Of a stretch of 64,000 nt of DNA, positions 30,811 to 39,607 are shown piece by piece. How positions within the stretch are numbered: the first letter of the stretch is position 1; the number at the start of each line of letters is the position of its first letter. The notes beneath the pieces are model-generated. The model was not told where the DNA came from. It made no database searches and saw only the letters and a program-made list of their open reading frames with translations. The stretch comes from Simmondsia chinensis. Taxonomy: Eukaryota > Streptophyta > Magnoliopsida > Caryophyllales > Simmondsiaceae. The DNA is taken from positions 33,100,186-33,164,185 of the forward strand of contig JAGTTD010000002.1 of the NCBI GenBank assembly GCA_018398585.1, read 5' to 3'. Both the position numbers and the translations under genes were made by a program.

Positions 30811-31168
30811 CTAAGTAATCCAACTATATGTCAATATATCAAAAAATAATTCAACTTTATTTTCTAACAAAAAAATAACCCACCCCTAACTTTCTACTAA
30901 AAAATAATTCAACTTTAACTTTTCTACGAAAAATAACCAAACTCTAAAATCAATCTAAAAATAATCCAACTCTAAAAAATTTGATTTAAAAAATACTGAA
31001 TTGTGATGCTGCGAAAGCATATTTTTCTTTTACATATTTTTGGTTTGGCTTGTTCTCTGTAGGCGGCCTCATTTAGTAAAAGAGCTGAGCAAGCATAGAA
31101 ATGCGGCTTGGTTAGATAAATGATACCAATATCGAGCTAGTCTCATTTAATTAACGAGTCAAGCCGAG

Positions 31169-34100
31169 CAGGGGCGGATTTGTGTTTTACGGGGCTAGGG
31201 GCATGGGCCCCCAATGCCTAAAATTAAATTAGTACAAAAAAAAATAGAGCTCACTACCTATTAAGTCCAAATAAAGATGGCCTCCACTTCCTCCCCTATT
31301 TTTCCCCATGTGGGCCCCCACTTCCTCCCCCATTTTTCCCCCCGTGGGCCCCCCTCACCCTCCCCCTCTTCCACTTTTCCGTACCCACACGTCCCCTCCT
31401 CCCACAACAGGCTCTATCTCTCTCTCTCTCCTCTCACTCCCTTTTTTTTATCTCCAAAAATTTTTCTCACCCTACGTTGTCTTTCTATACCACTGGCCCA
31501 CCGCTTTGTTTCTTGTCGCCTGCTCACTCTCACTCTTTGTAATTACAGGTATTTATCCACTCTTTTACTTGCATTTTAATTCTTAATATGTTGTATTTAG
31601 TTTTTCTGTTAGTTTAGGGTATTGTTATATTAAATAGAAAAGTATGAGTGTTGAGTTTTAATATATAATAATTACGGATTTTATCATCTAGGTACCATTA
31701 GGTTTGATTATTTATTACCCAAGTTGTGTTGTAATTTATGCATATTCTTCAATTATTTCATTATTTGTATATTGAGTCAACCGACTATAATTATAGAATT
31801 AGTTTATGAAATTTGTTAATTGTATAAGATTTCATCATTAAAGAAATATATATTATTTGTGACAGATAAAATTATGGAGAGATTTTTTAAAAGAAAACAT
31901 CCATCCACACAAGATAGTGAAAGTGGACCTTCAAGTCGAAATGACTCTAATTCTTCTTCTATGCCAAAGAAAGTTGATTTGGACAACCTACCTTTCGACC
32001 CCGTAGATAGGCTAAAGATTTTCGATTATTACCCTAACGAAAGAGATGAGATAAGGCGAGCATATTGGCTTAAAGGGCCTTCTTAGCCCCGTGGACATGA
32101 TTTTCCTAAAAAATTTATTGGAAAAAAGTTGTGGCGTTTTAATCCAGCTTGGTTTGATCAATATCTGAGATGGTTGGAGTATAGCATAAAAAAGGATAAA
32201 GTGTTTTGCTTGTGTTGCTACTTGTGTAGAGACCAAATTGGGAAACAAGGTGGGAGTGAGGCAATTGTGACCGAAGGGTTTTCATGTTAGAATAAAACTG
32301 AAAGAATGGCTACTCATGTGGGTGACGTCAATAGTGCTCACAATCATGCTTTAAAAAGATGCGAAGACTTAATGAAGCAAAATCAATCCATTCAAGTTGC
32401 TCTTAATAAGCATTCAGATATTGTGAAAAACGAATACCAAATTCGTCTTAATGCCTCAATTAATGTTTCTAGAATTTTGTTACACCAAGGATTAGCTTTT
32501 TGTGGTCATGATGAGTCTGAAGAATCTGACAATAGAGGAAATTTTCTTGAATTTTTGAAGTATACTGGGGAACAAAATGACATTGTAGGTAAGGTCATTC
32601 TCCAAAGTGCTCCAAGAAATCATTAAATGGTTGCTCCAAACATTCAAAAAGATATTGTTCATTGCTTTGCGGAAGAAATAGTTAATGCTATCATGGAGGA
32701 TATAGGTAATGATTTGTTTGCAATATTGGTTGATGAATCTAGTGAGGTATCCAATAAAGAACAAATTGCTGTGGTCTTGAGATATGTTGATAAAAGGGGA
32801 ATAGTGAAAGAAAGGTTTATTGGTATTGTTCATGTTAAAGAGACTTCTGCTGAAGCTCTTAAAGATGCCATTGATTTTTTGTTTGTTAAATATGGATAAG
32901 CTTATCAAAGGTTCGGGGTCAAGGTTATGATGGAGCAAGCAATATGCGAGGTGAGTTTAAGGGTTTGACAACTTTGATTCTGAATGAGAACAAATCAGCT
33001 TATTATATTCATTATTTTGCTCACCAACTTCAATTAGCACTTGTAGCTATTGCTAAAACAAATTTTGATGCGCAATATTTTTTTAGTATGATAAGTACTA
33101 TGTTAAATGTTGTTGGAGCCTCTTGTAAGCGTCGGGATATGGTTCGAGAACGCAATTTGGAGAAGATTATCCAAGAGGTTATAGACGGTGAGATTCAAAC
33201 TGGGACAGGATTAAATCAAGAGCTTGGTCTTCAGAGGCCCGGGGATACATGGTTGGGGTCCCATTGCAAAGCACTTTTGAATTTATTAAAGTTGTATCCT
33301 TTTATTGTTGAAGTGCTTGAATTTGTTAGAGATGAAGCTAAAGATTCAGTGCAACGAGCTCAAGCACGCAGTATTTTGAGATATTTGCAAACATTCAACT
33401 TTGTGTTTCATTTGCATTTGATGCAAGGTATATTAGGAATCATACATGAATTGTCGTTGGCTTTACAAAGAAAGGATCAAGATATCATGAATGCAATGGC
33501 GCTTGTCAAAGCAGCTGAGCAACGGGTGCAAATGTTGAGAGACAATGGGTGGGAACCTCTATTGAGTGAGATTTCTTCTTTTCGTGATAAATATGATATT
33601 CCAATATTGAATATGGAAGAAGATATTCCAATACTAAATATGGAAGAAGAATTTATTGATCCTGATCAACCACAGCGCAAAACTGGTAAGAAGAATTTAC
33701 ATCGTTATCGGGTTGAATTATTTTGTGCTATTGTGGATGAACAACTTGCAGAGCTTAATCATCGCTTTAGTGAAGCAAATTCAGAGTTGCTCCTTTGTGT
33801 GGCTTGCTTGAGTCCAAGTGATTCATTTCGCAATTTTGATATTTCCTAGTTGGTGAAATCGGCTCAATTTTACCCTAATGATTTCTGTGATGTGTCGAAA
33901 ATTGAAAACCAACTTGAAACTTATATCTAGGATGTACACGCAGATGACAGATTTACTAATCTTAGTGGTCTTGGTGATCTTTCTAAAGTACTAGTGGAAA
34001 TAAAGAAGAATCTTTCATTTCCTTTGGTATATCGTCTTTTGAAGTTGGCATTGATTTTGCCCGTGGCAACTGCAAGCGTTGAAAGATGTTTTTCGGCAAT

Positions 34101-34392
34101 GAAATTTGTGAAGACAAATTTGCGGAATCGAATGGGTGACCAGTTTTTGAATGATTGTCTAGCATGTTCCATAGAAAAGTAAATCCTTAAAACTATTACC
34201 AATGAATCTGTAGTACATCGTTTTCAAAATATGAGAACTCGTAGAGGGCAGTTATGAATACATGTTTTTCCTTTTCTTGATTGTGGTTATGTACCTTTGT
34301 ATATTTTTCTTATATTAATGCTATTAGTTTTTGTAAGATCTATACGTTATAATATGTGCCCCCATTGAGTATTTTTTCTGGATCCGCCACTG
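31169..34392 (+). mobile_element. Complete hAT transposon, inactivated (3224 bp)
   Basis: A perfect 8-bp TSD, AAGCCGAG, at 31161-31168 and 34393-34400. Terminal inverted repeats: CAGGGGCGGATTTGTG at left, and CAGTGGCGGATCCAGAA reading in from the right. Subterminal GGGGCACATATT-type words also pair (GGGCATGGGCCCCC left, GTGCCCCCATTGAG right). It encodes a broken TTF/ZMYM-type hAT transposase in the same direction. The exact ends and TSD suggest fairly recent insertion, but the coding region carries several stops. Confidence 0.95.
31874..34257 (+). pseudogene. hAT transposase remnant (TTF zinc finger / DUF4371 / hAT dimerisation)
   Basis: Starts MERFFKRKHPS, the usual N-terminus of plant TTF-type zinc-finger hAT proteins, then GHDFPKKFIGKKLWRFNPAW and CLCCYLCRD (zinc-binding cysteines) near 32095-32230. 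DUF4371 region at about 32290-33000 with ILVDESSEVSNKEQ and RGQGYDGASNMRGEF (read across a frameshift near 32895). C-terminal hAT dimerisation region at 33990-34180: LILPVATASVERCFSAMKFV. In-frame stops at 32084 (TAG), 32287 (TAG, where Trp is expected), 32623 (TAA), 33847 (TAG), 33928 (TAG) and 34180 (TAA) inactivate it. It cannot be translated as one protein. Confidence 0.9.
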
Positions 34393-34805
34393 AAGCCGAG
34401 CCGACCAAGCTGTGGTTAGGCTCGAATCATTTGTAGCCTTAGTTCTCTGGTTGTATTTCTCGATTGTTTTGCTTATTCTTTGCCTTGGGGATGTTACCTT
34501 TTTGTGGGATTGTACTCAATTATTGAAAAATGTATTTTTAGTTTGGTTAAGTGAGAAAAGAAATCAAGCCAAACCAAAAGTACGTAGAAGAAAAATATAT
34601 TGTCGGGGCATCATACTACACACCATGCTTAACCATCAATTCAATATTTTTTAAAATTAATTTTAGAGTTGGGTTATTTTTTGTTAGAAAATAGAGTTGA
34701 TTTATTTTTTAGTAGAAAAGTTAGAGTTGAGTTATTTTTTCAGAAAATAAAATTGGGTTATTTTTTAGTATATTGACATATAGTTGGGTTATTTTTAGAT
34801 TAATT

Positions 34806-35117
34806 GATGAAAAAATAACCCAACTTTAACTTTTCTATCAAAAAATAATCCAACTCTATTTTTTAACTAAAAAATAACCCAACTTTAACTTTTTTATAAA
34901 AAATAATCAAACTCTAAAAATTTTTTAAAAAAAAATACTGAATTGGTGGCTGAGTGTGGCATATAGTATGACGCCCTGGTTATTTTTTGGTAAAAAAGTT
35001 AAAGTTGGGTTATTTCTTAGTTAGAAAATAAAGTTGGGTTATTTTTCTATTTGGAGATATAATTGTGTTATTTTTTGATATATTGAGATACAATTGGGTT
35101 ATTTTTAGATTAATTAT
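34806..35117. mobile_element. Small fold-back element, same unit family
   Basis: Left half AAAAATAACCCAACTTTAAC units (34812-34925). The right half is the inverse (GTTAAAGTTGGGTTATTTCT etc., 34975-35117). A short unique loop holds GGTGGCTGAGTGTGGC. Same repeat unit as the arms at 30545 and 34645. TSD not determined. Confidence 0.5.
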
Positions 35118-35285
35118 TTTGCATATATGAAATGACTCTTATGAAAGGGTGAGAGATAAGACGGTAAATTTTGGGCTACACATTTGGTTAAAGTGGAGGA
35201 AGAAGGTGATGTTAAGTGAGAGAAAGATGATGTCAACAATCAAATGCGTGATCTAAAATTAACTTTCACCCTCTCATCCTCTCAC

Positions 35286-35286
<1 letters not shown>

Positions 35287-35328
<42 letters not shown>
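35287..35328. repeat. TA microsatellite
   Basis: About 20 TA units at the left border of the hairpin element. A similar TA run at about 36207-36236 borders it on the right. Confidence 0.9.
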
Positions 35329-35330
<2 letters not shown>

Positions 35331-35334
35331 GAGT

Positions 35335-36201
35335 GGGTGGAATGAGAATGACAGTTCTGTGATAATATAAGAAAATCAAATCTACACCGTTGGATCTAAA
35401 GTAAGATTTGTCAAGGAACTAACTTTTCCAAAAGCTTAAGCTGATGGGTGAAGGTCCAAGATTAGTTTTATACTCTAACATGCCCCCTTACGCAAATGCC
35501 AGTTTGGGCTTGAAGCATGGACAATGCATAGGCCCACTTCATACCTTGTGTTTAATTGTTTTAATATTGAAAGTGGGGGCTGTTGAGATTCGAACTCTTG
35601 ACCTCTTGGTCATCAGGGCTCTGATACCATGTCAAGGAACCAACTTTCCCAAAAGCTTAAGCTGATGGGTGAAGGTCCAGGATTGGTTTTATACTCTAAC
35701 AAGATTGATCAATGGTTCTAAGAGACTCATCGTATCCGGAGCCCTACCATCACCCAACGGTCACCGCCGCCACCCATCTCTCTCTCTCTCTCTCTCTCCA
35801 TCCCATCTCAAATCCCTACGGTCACCCCCACCCACCACAGCCGCTGCTCCTCTCCACCACCCCGCCACCACCACCCATCTCTCTCTCGGCTGTGGTGGCG
35901 GTGGCGGTGGCAGTGGTGGAGGGAGGTGACGGCGGTGACCGTTGGGATTTAAGATGGGATGGAGAGAGAAAGATGGGTGGCGGTGGTAGGCCGGTAGAGA
36001 GGAGCAGCATCGGTCTTGGGGACGGGTGGCAGCGGTGGCAGTGGTGGGTGACGGCGACGGGGGTGGGCGGCGGCGGCGGTGGTGACCGTTGGGTGGTGGT
36101 AGGGCTCCGGACATGATGAGCCTTTTAGAACCCTTGATCTATCTTACTTAATATTCAACGGCTTAAATTAAATTTTCTCACATTCTCATAAAACTTCCAT
36201 T

Positions 36202-36205
<4 letters not shown>
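35335..36205. mobile_element. Long hairpin (fold-back) element interrupted by SMART
   Basis: Without the SMART insert, left and right halves are near-complete inverted copies. Left ACCGTTGGATCTAAAGTAAG pairs with right CTTACTTAATATTCAACGGC. Left GGAGCCCTACCATCACCC pairs with right GGGTGGTGGTAGGGCTCC. CT/AG-rich and CACC/GGTGG words pair towards a centre near 35890. The Pro/Gly/Arg-rich open frames on both strands result from this GC-rich palindrome and are not genes. No transposase. Confidence 0.7.
35409..35701 (-). mobile_element. SMART mini-LTR retrotransposon (293 bp), intact structure
   Basis: Two 72-bp LTRs (35409-35480 and 35630-35701), each TG...CA: TGTCAAGGAAC start and ATACTCTAACA end. 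A perfect 5-bp TSD, AGATT, at 35404-35408 and 35702-35706. Minus orientation: next to the right LTR, GGCTCTGATACCA (35617-35629) is the complement of the tRNA-iMet primer-binding site TGGTATCAGAGCC. A polypurine tract (TAAGGGGGCA on the minus strand) abuts the left LTR. Published SMART elements are about 290 bp with about 70-bp LTRs and no coding capacity, which fits. The element depends on enzymes supplied in trans. Confidence 0.9.
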
Positions 36206-36239
<34 letters not shown>

Positions 36240-36480
36240 GAAACTCTTATCAAGGAAACTAAATAACAAATCAATAGATGGCCACATGTTTGTGCGCGAA
36301 GGTAATTTGGTAGCTAATTGAGTGGCATCAACCGGTTACAACTATTAAGATCAACGAAGGAGGGATGGAAGCATGAGTCGAACCCTTCACGAGATTACTT
36401 ATTGTGAGGCACTAGGTCGGGCTATTTATGGATAGTACCTTCAGTGTTCTTCTTGCCTTCTTAAAAAAAAATGTTTCTAC
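36240..36480. other. Intergenic DNA, no gene seen
   Basis: A tRNA-like stretch may be present (GTAGCTAATTGAGTGGCATC near 36310; GAAGGGTTCGACTCATGC on the minus strand near 36375), but no cloverleaf or TSD was found. Confidence 0.4.
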
Positions 36481-36499
36481 ACCAAGGAATATGATATAC

Positions 36500-36624
36500 T
36501 ACTACAACAACAACAAACACAAAAGGCTCCCGCCTGAGTAGAGTTGAGAGGTGAGATGTACGCAGTCTTACCCCTTTAAGGTGTTACCCTGAAGGGGTTG
36601 TGTTCGCAAGCCTCAATCCTAGAA
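36500..36624 (-). mobile_element. SINE body, copy j, about 19-bp TSD
   Basis: TSD ACCAAGGAATATRATATAC at 36481-36499 and 36625-36643, one mismatch. Minus-strand body: GGTAACACCTTAAAGGGG, AAGACTGCGTACATCTC, GAGCCTTTTGTGTTTGTTG, then TTG units. Diverged, no 5S head. Confidence 0.8.
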
Positions 36625-36639
36625 ACCAAGGAATATAAT

Positions 36640-37600
36640 ATACACTACGTAAATTGTTAGAATATAAATTTATTTGATTCTTATTTTTATAGTTAGTAGA
36701 TTTTGTTGACAATTATAAAATATAAAATCATTCATGTAATTTTATTGTGTCATTTTATTAAGTCTTCAATTCTAACATTATTATTGTTCTAATGTAAAGT
36801 ATTGTATGGAAAAGATTTCATATCTATTATCAATATTTGACTAAAAAACTTACAAAGTTATGAGGAATATCCGCAAAGAATCAAATAGAAACGTTAAATT
36901 TTACTTGCTATTTTAGGTCCGATTTATAGAGTTGTCACACATGAGATCTACATATAAGCTCAAATAAGGTTTTATCTTAAAACCAATTAGTATTAAGTGG
37001 AGCAACCTATTGGTTTATATATTGATCTCTTATTTATCGGGACTTCTATTTGAGATTTTTACTAGACTTACATGCGGAGTCATTAACTCTCCTTCTCACG
37101 TGTGAGTCTCCTTTAGTATCACTTCTCGTCTTTTCTGATCCAATTTGAGTATTTGTTCATTACGTATATCAAGGTTTAGAGTATTCACCCCATTATAATA
37201 TTATTTCCCATACCCGACACTTATACTTGACTTGGTTATTCGATTATTACTTACACTATATTTTAGTAAAATCATACATCACCAATATATTAATACCAAA
37301 CATACTTCAAAAGCTAAGTTTTCGAAAAATACAAGCAACTGAACATCGAGTTGAGTATCAACTTGAGTACCAATCAAGTATCGAGTATTAAACAACTCGA
37401 CTTGTACTTATTTATTAATTGAGAGCATTTTATGATACTTGAACTTGAACTCGAACTCGAACTCAAGAACAATTAATTCAAATCTATGTTGAGCGTTATC
37501 CAAATTACTTACGAGCAATTTGGATCATCTACACGTCTAGGATGGGCTATCTACCAATAGCTTGGTTATGCTTGGTGCTGTCTTTGTTTTGAAAAAAAAA
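36640..37600. other. Intergenic DNA with LTR-derived fragment R, copy 2
   Basis: 36905-37130 shares with 6880-7045 and 46795-46985 the blocks AAACCAATTAGTATTAAGTG, GGAGCAACCTATTGG and TACATGCGGAGTC. The rest is AT-rich, including a GAACTTGAACTCGAACTCGA run near 37440. No gene seen. Confidence 0.45.
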
Positions 37601-37619
37601 AAAAAAAAAAAAGTAGGTA

Positions 37620-37752
37620 AAGTAATTGAGAAAGGAACGAATTTCGCAATTTCATACACCCACTCACTCTCTTCCTCCTCCGCCGGCGACTCACCAATCC
37701 ACCCGCCACTGCCGCCGCCGCCGCCGCAGCCCGCGCTTCCGCTTCCGCTTCG
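37620..37752 (+). promoter_or_regulatory. Probable 5'UTR exon of the complex I B8 gene
   Basis: A pyrimidine- and CCG-rich stretch (CTCACTCTCTTCCTCCTCCG, GCCGCCGCCGCCGCCGCAG) ends at a donor, CGCTTCG|GTAATTC (37753). It pairs with acceptor ATATGCAG at 39591-39596, which leaves an 11-nt leader before the ATG at 39608. The 5'UTR intron would be 1844 bp. The exact transcription start is not visible. A 20-A run lies just upstream. Confidence 0.55.
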
Positions 37753-38127
37753 GTAATTCAATCTCTTACCTCTGCGTCTTTATCCTTTCTCTTTGTCTTT
37801 CTCTCTCCTCCCTTCCGGATTTCTTCTGGTAACCGCTCCTTAACTTCGCCTTGCAGATCTTCTTCTTTCTCTCTTACTTAGGCGTTGATCAGTCTAAGTT
37901 TAATTTCTCTTTGGATTCATTTTTTTTTTCCAATTTTGATCTCGTGTTTGCATATTTGATTGCGGTGACTCGATTTTCTGTCCACATTTTGGAGATTTAT
38001 TAGTGATATTCATGAATGTTGTAAGGATTTTTAGTTCTGAGATTGCGACTGTTCAATTTTATGATATTATCGGTCAGCGGATTTGAATCAGGGCTTAGGG
38101 CTGTATTTGCATTGTGCTCATCGCAAC

Positions 38128-38236
38128 AACAACCACCCACCCAGAGATTGAAAAAGGCTCCCTCCAAGGTAGGGCATGGGAAGGGTCAGATGGGTGCTAA
38201 CTGGTAGAGATATTGTTTCCAAAGAACCCCAACTCT
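38128..38236 (-). mobile_element. Diverged SINE body, copy k
   Basis: In the 5'UTR intron. CGCAACAACAACCACCC, AAAAAGGCTCCCTCC, AAGGGTCAGATGGGTGC, GATATTGTTTCCAAAG, AACCCCAACTCTAA: the same order of words as the minus-strand SINE body, but strongly mutated. Confidence 0.55.
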
Positions 38237-38428
38237 AAAAGGAACAAATATTTATGAAATCCGATTTTGAAAACAAGCACGGCTCAAGTCAAATGAAGCA
38301 GCGAATTTTGCATTATGCTCATTACGCTTTATTGTCAGTGTAATAGAATATCTGGAAGTAATTGAGCATGGTTTCTCAAATTTATACACAAACAATTCAG
38401 TATATCCATCTCTTTGGGTTTGATTTAA

Positions 38429-38782
38429 GGGTAAATTGTACATTAGTACCTTAAGGTTTAATGTATTCTTTTAGTCTACAAATTTTGTAAAATAAGTTTG
38501 TAGTCCAAAAGTTATATTTATTTAATAAATAGTCCAAGCCACAGTATGTAAGAGTGTAAAATAGGTCCTCGTCCAACTCTATGTCATTAATTGCGGTTCG
38601 TGTTCGAGATGGTGGAAATAGCGAGGGGATGATGGGGTTTACTGACAAATAACGGCAAGTTTTGCATCCTTTCACACTATTACTAAATACATATAACTTT
38701 TAAGCTAAAAAAATTATTTCACAAAGTTTGTGGTCTAAAAACTAATGCATCAAATTTCAAGGTAGTAATATATAATTTACCC
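38429..38782. mobile_element. Mutator-type MITE with perfect 9-bp TSD (354 bp)
   Basis: TSD TTGATTTAA at 38420-38428 and 38783-38791. TIRs of about 60 bp: left GGGTAAATTGTACATTAGTA, right inverted GGGTAAATTATATATTACTA. No coding capacity. Inserted in the 5'UTR intron of the B8 gene. End motif similar in style to 25218-26830. Confidence 0.88.
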
Positions 38783-39607
38783 TTGATTTAATTGAACTAA
38801 TTAGGGTTCATGAGTTGACTGTTTCATAGTGTTAGTTTCGGCTGATGATATGGAGGCGGTGCTTGCTGGTTGTTTTCTTAGTTCTATTTTCTCAAGTTCC
38901 TTCACTGTAATGTATAATCTTGAGGCATTAAGTTTTAGGTATCTTTGGAAAACTCAGTGGGCATAAAAAGATTGATTCAATTGTGCTTCAGACTGGTAGT
39001 AGCTCTTTTTCTCCCTATCCAATTTCCATGACATTCACATATGGAATAGATAGTAGGGGCAAGTTTAGTTTATGAAATTTCTTTAGTTTTCTATCTCTAT
39101 TTTCCAAGCATTTACAATAAAAATTGGAAAACGCTTGAAAAGTTCCAGAAGAAAAATGAAAAAACAAGTCCTTAAATCCAAAGGGAAACTTGGGAGAAAT
39201 GGAATAGTATTTTCCAATTCTTAGTATGAAGGGAAAAAATGGGGGACTGTTACTAGAAGAAGTGGAGAACTGGGTCTTCTTGAAAGCATTTTGCAGAAGA
39301 ATATGGGGACTGGGAACTTTTCTTGGAAAATTATGAAATATTTGCGAGATCAATGCAGACTAGATTGTCCGTTCCTTTCTTGCGGTTTCCTTGAGCTGTC
39401 TCATCATGCCCATGATTTGGATTCCTTAGGATTTGTTTTGAGACTGGCTTGCGAACAATAGATTTAGTTTTGTGTAGTTTGATAACCTTTAGCAAATGAA
39501 GAAAATGTCTTTTTAACTGAAGTGCCTTATCGAGAGGCATGAATCCATTGTATTGAATGATAGGGTATTTCAAAGACAATGTTGGATAATATGCAGTTTC
39601 AAATATC

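Larger units (their letters stand above)
30545..34800. mobile_element. Fold-back element split by a hAT insertion
   Basis: The left arm (30545-31000) repeats units like AAAATAACCCAACTTTAAC. The right arm (34645-34800) carries the inverse (GGGTTATTTTTTAGT). Outermost AATCTAAAAATAATTTAACT matches the inverse of the right end (AGTTGGGTTATTTTTAGATT). Between the arms lie GAGCCGAGC-type sequence and the 3.2-kb hAT element. A SINE is inserted in the left arm. No coding sequence of its own. Confidence 0.5.

Noticed and set aside
35669..36116. Pro/Gly/Arg-rich open frames on both strands
   Set aside because: They mirror each other because the DNA is a palindrome; not coding.
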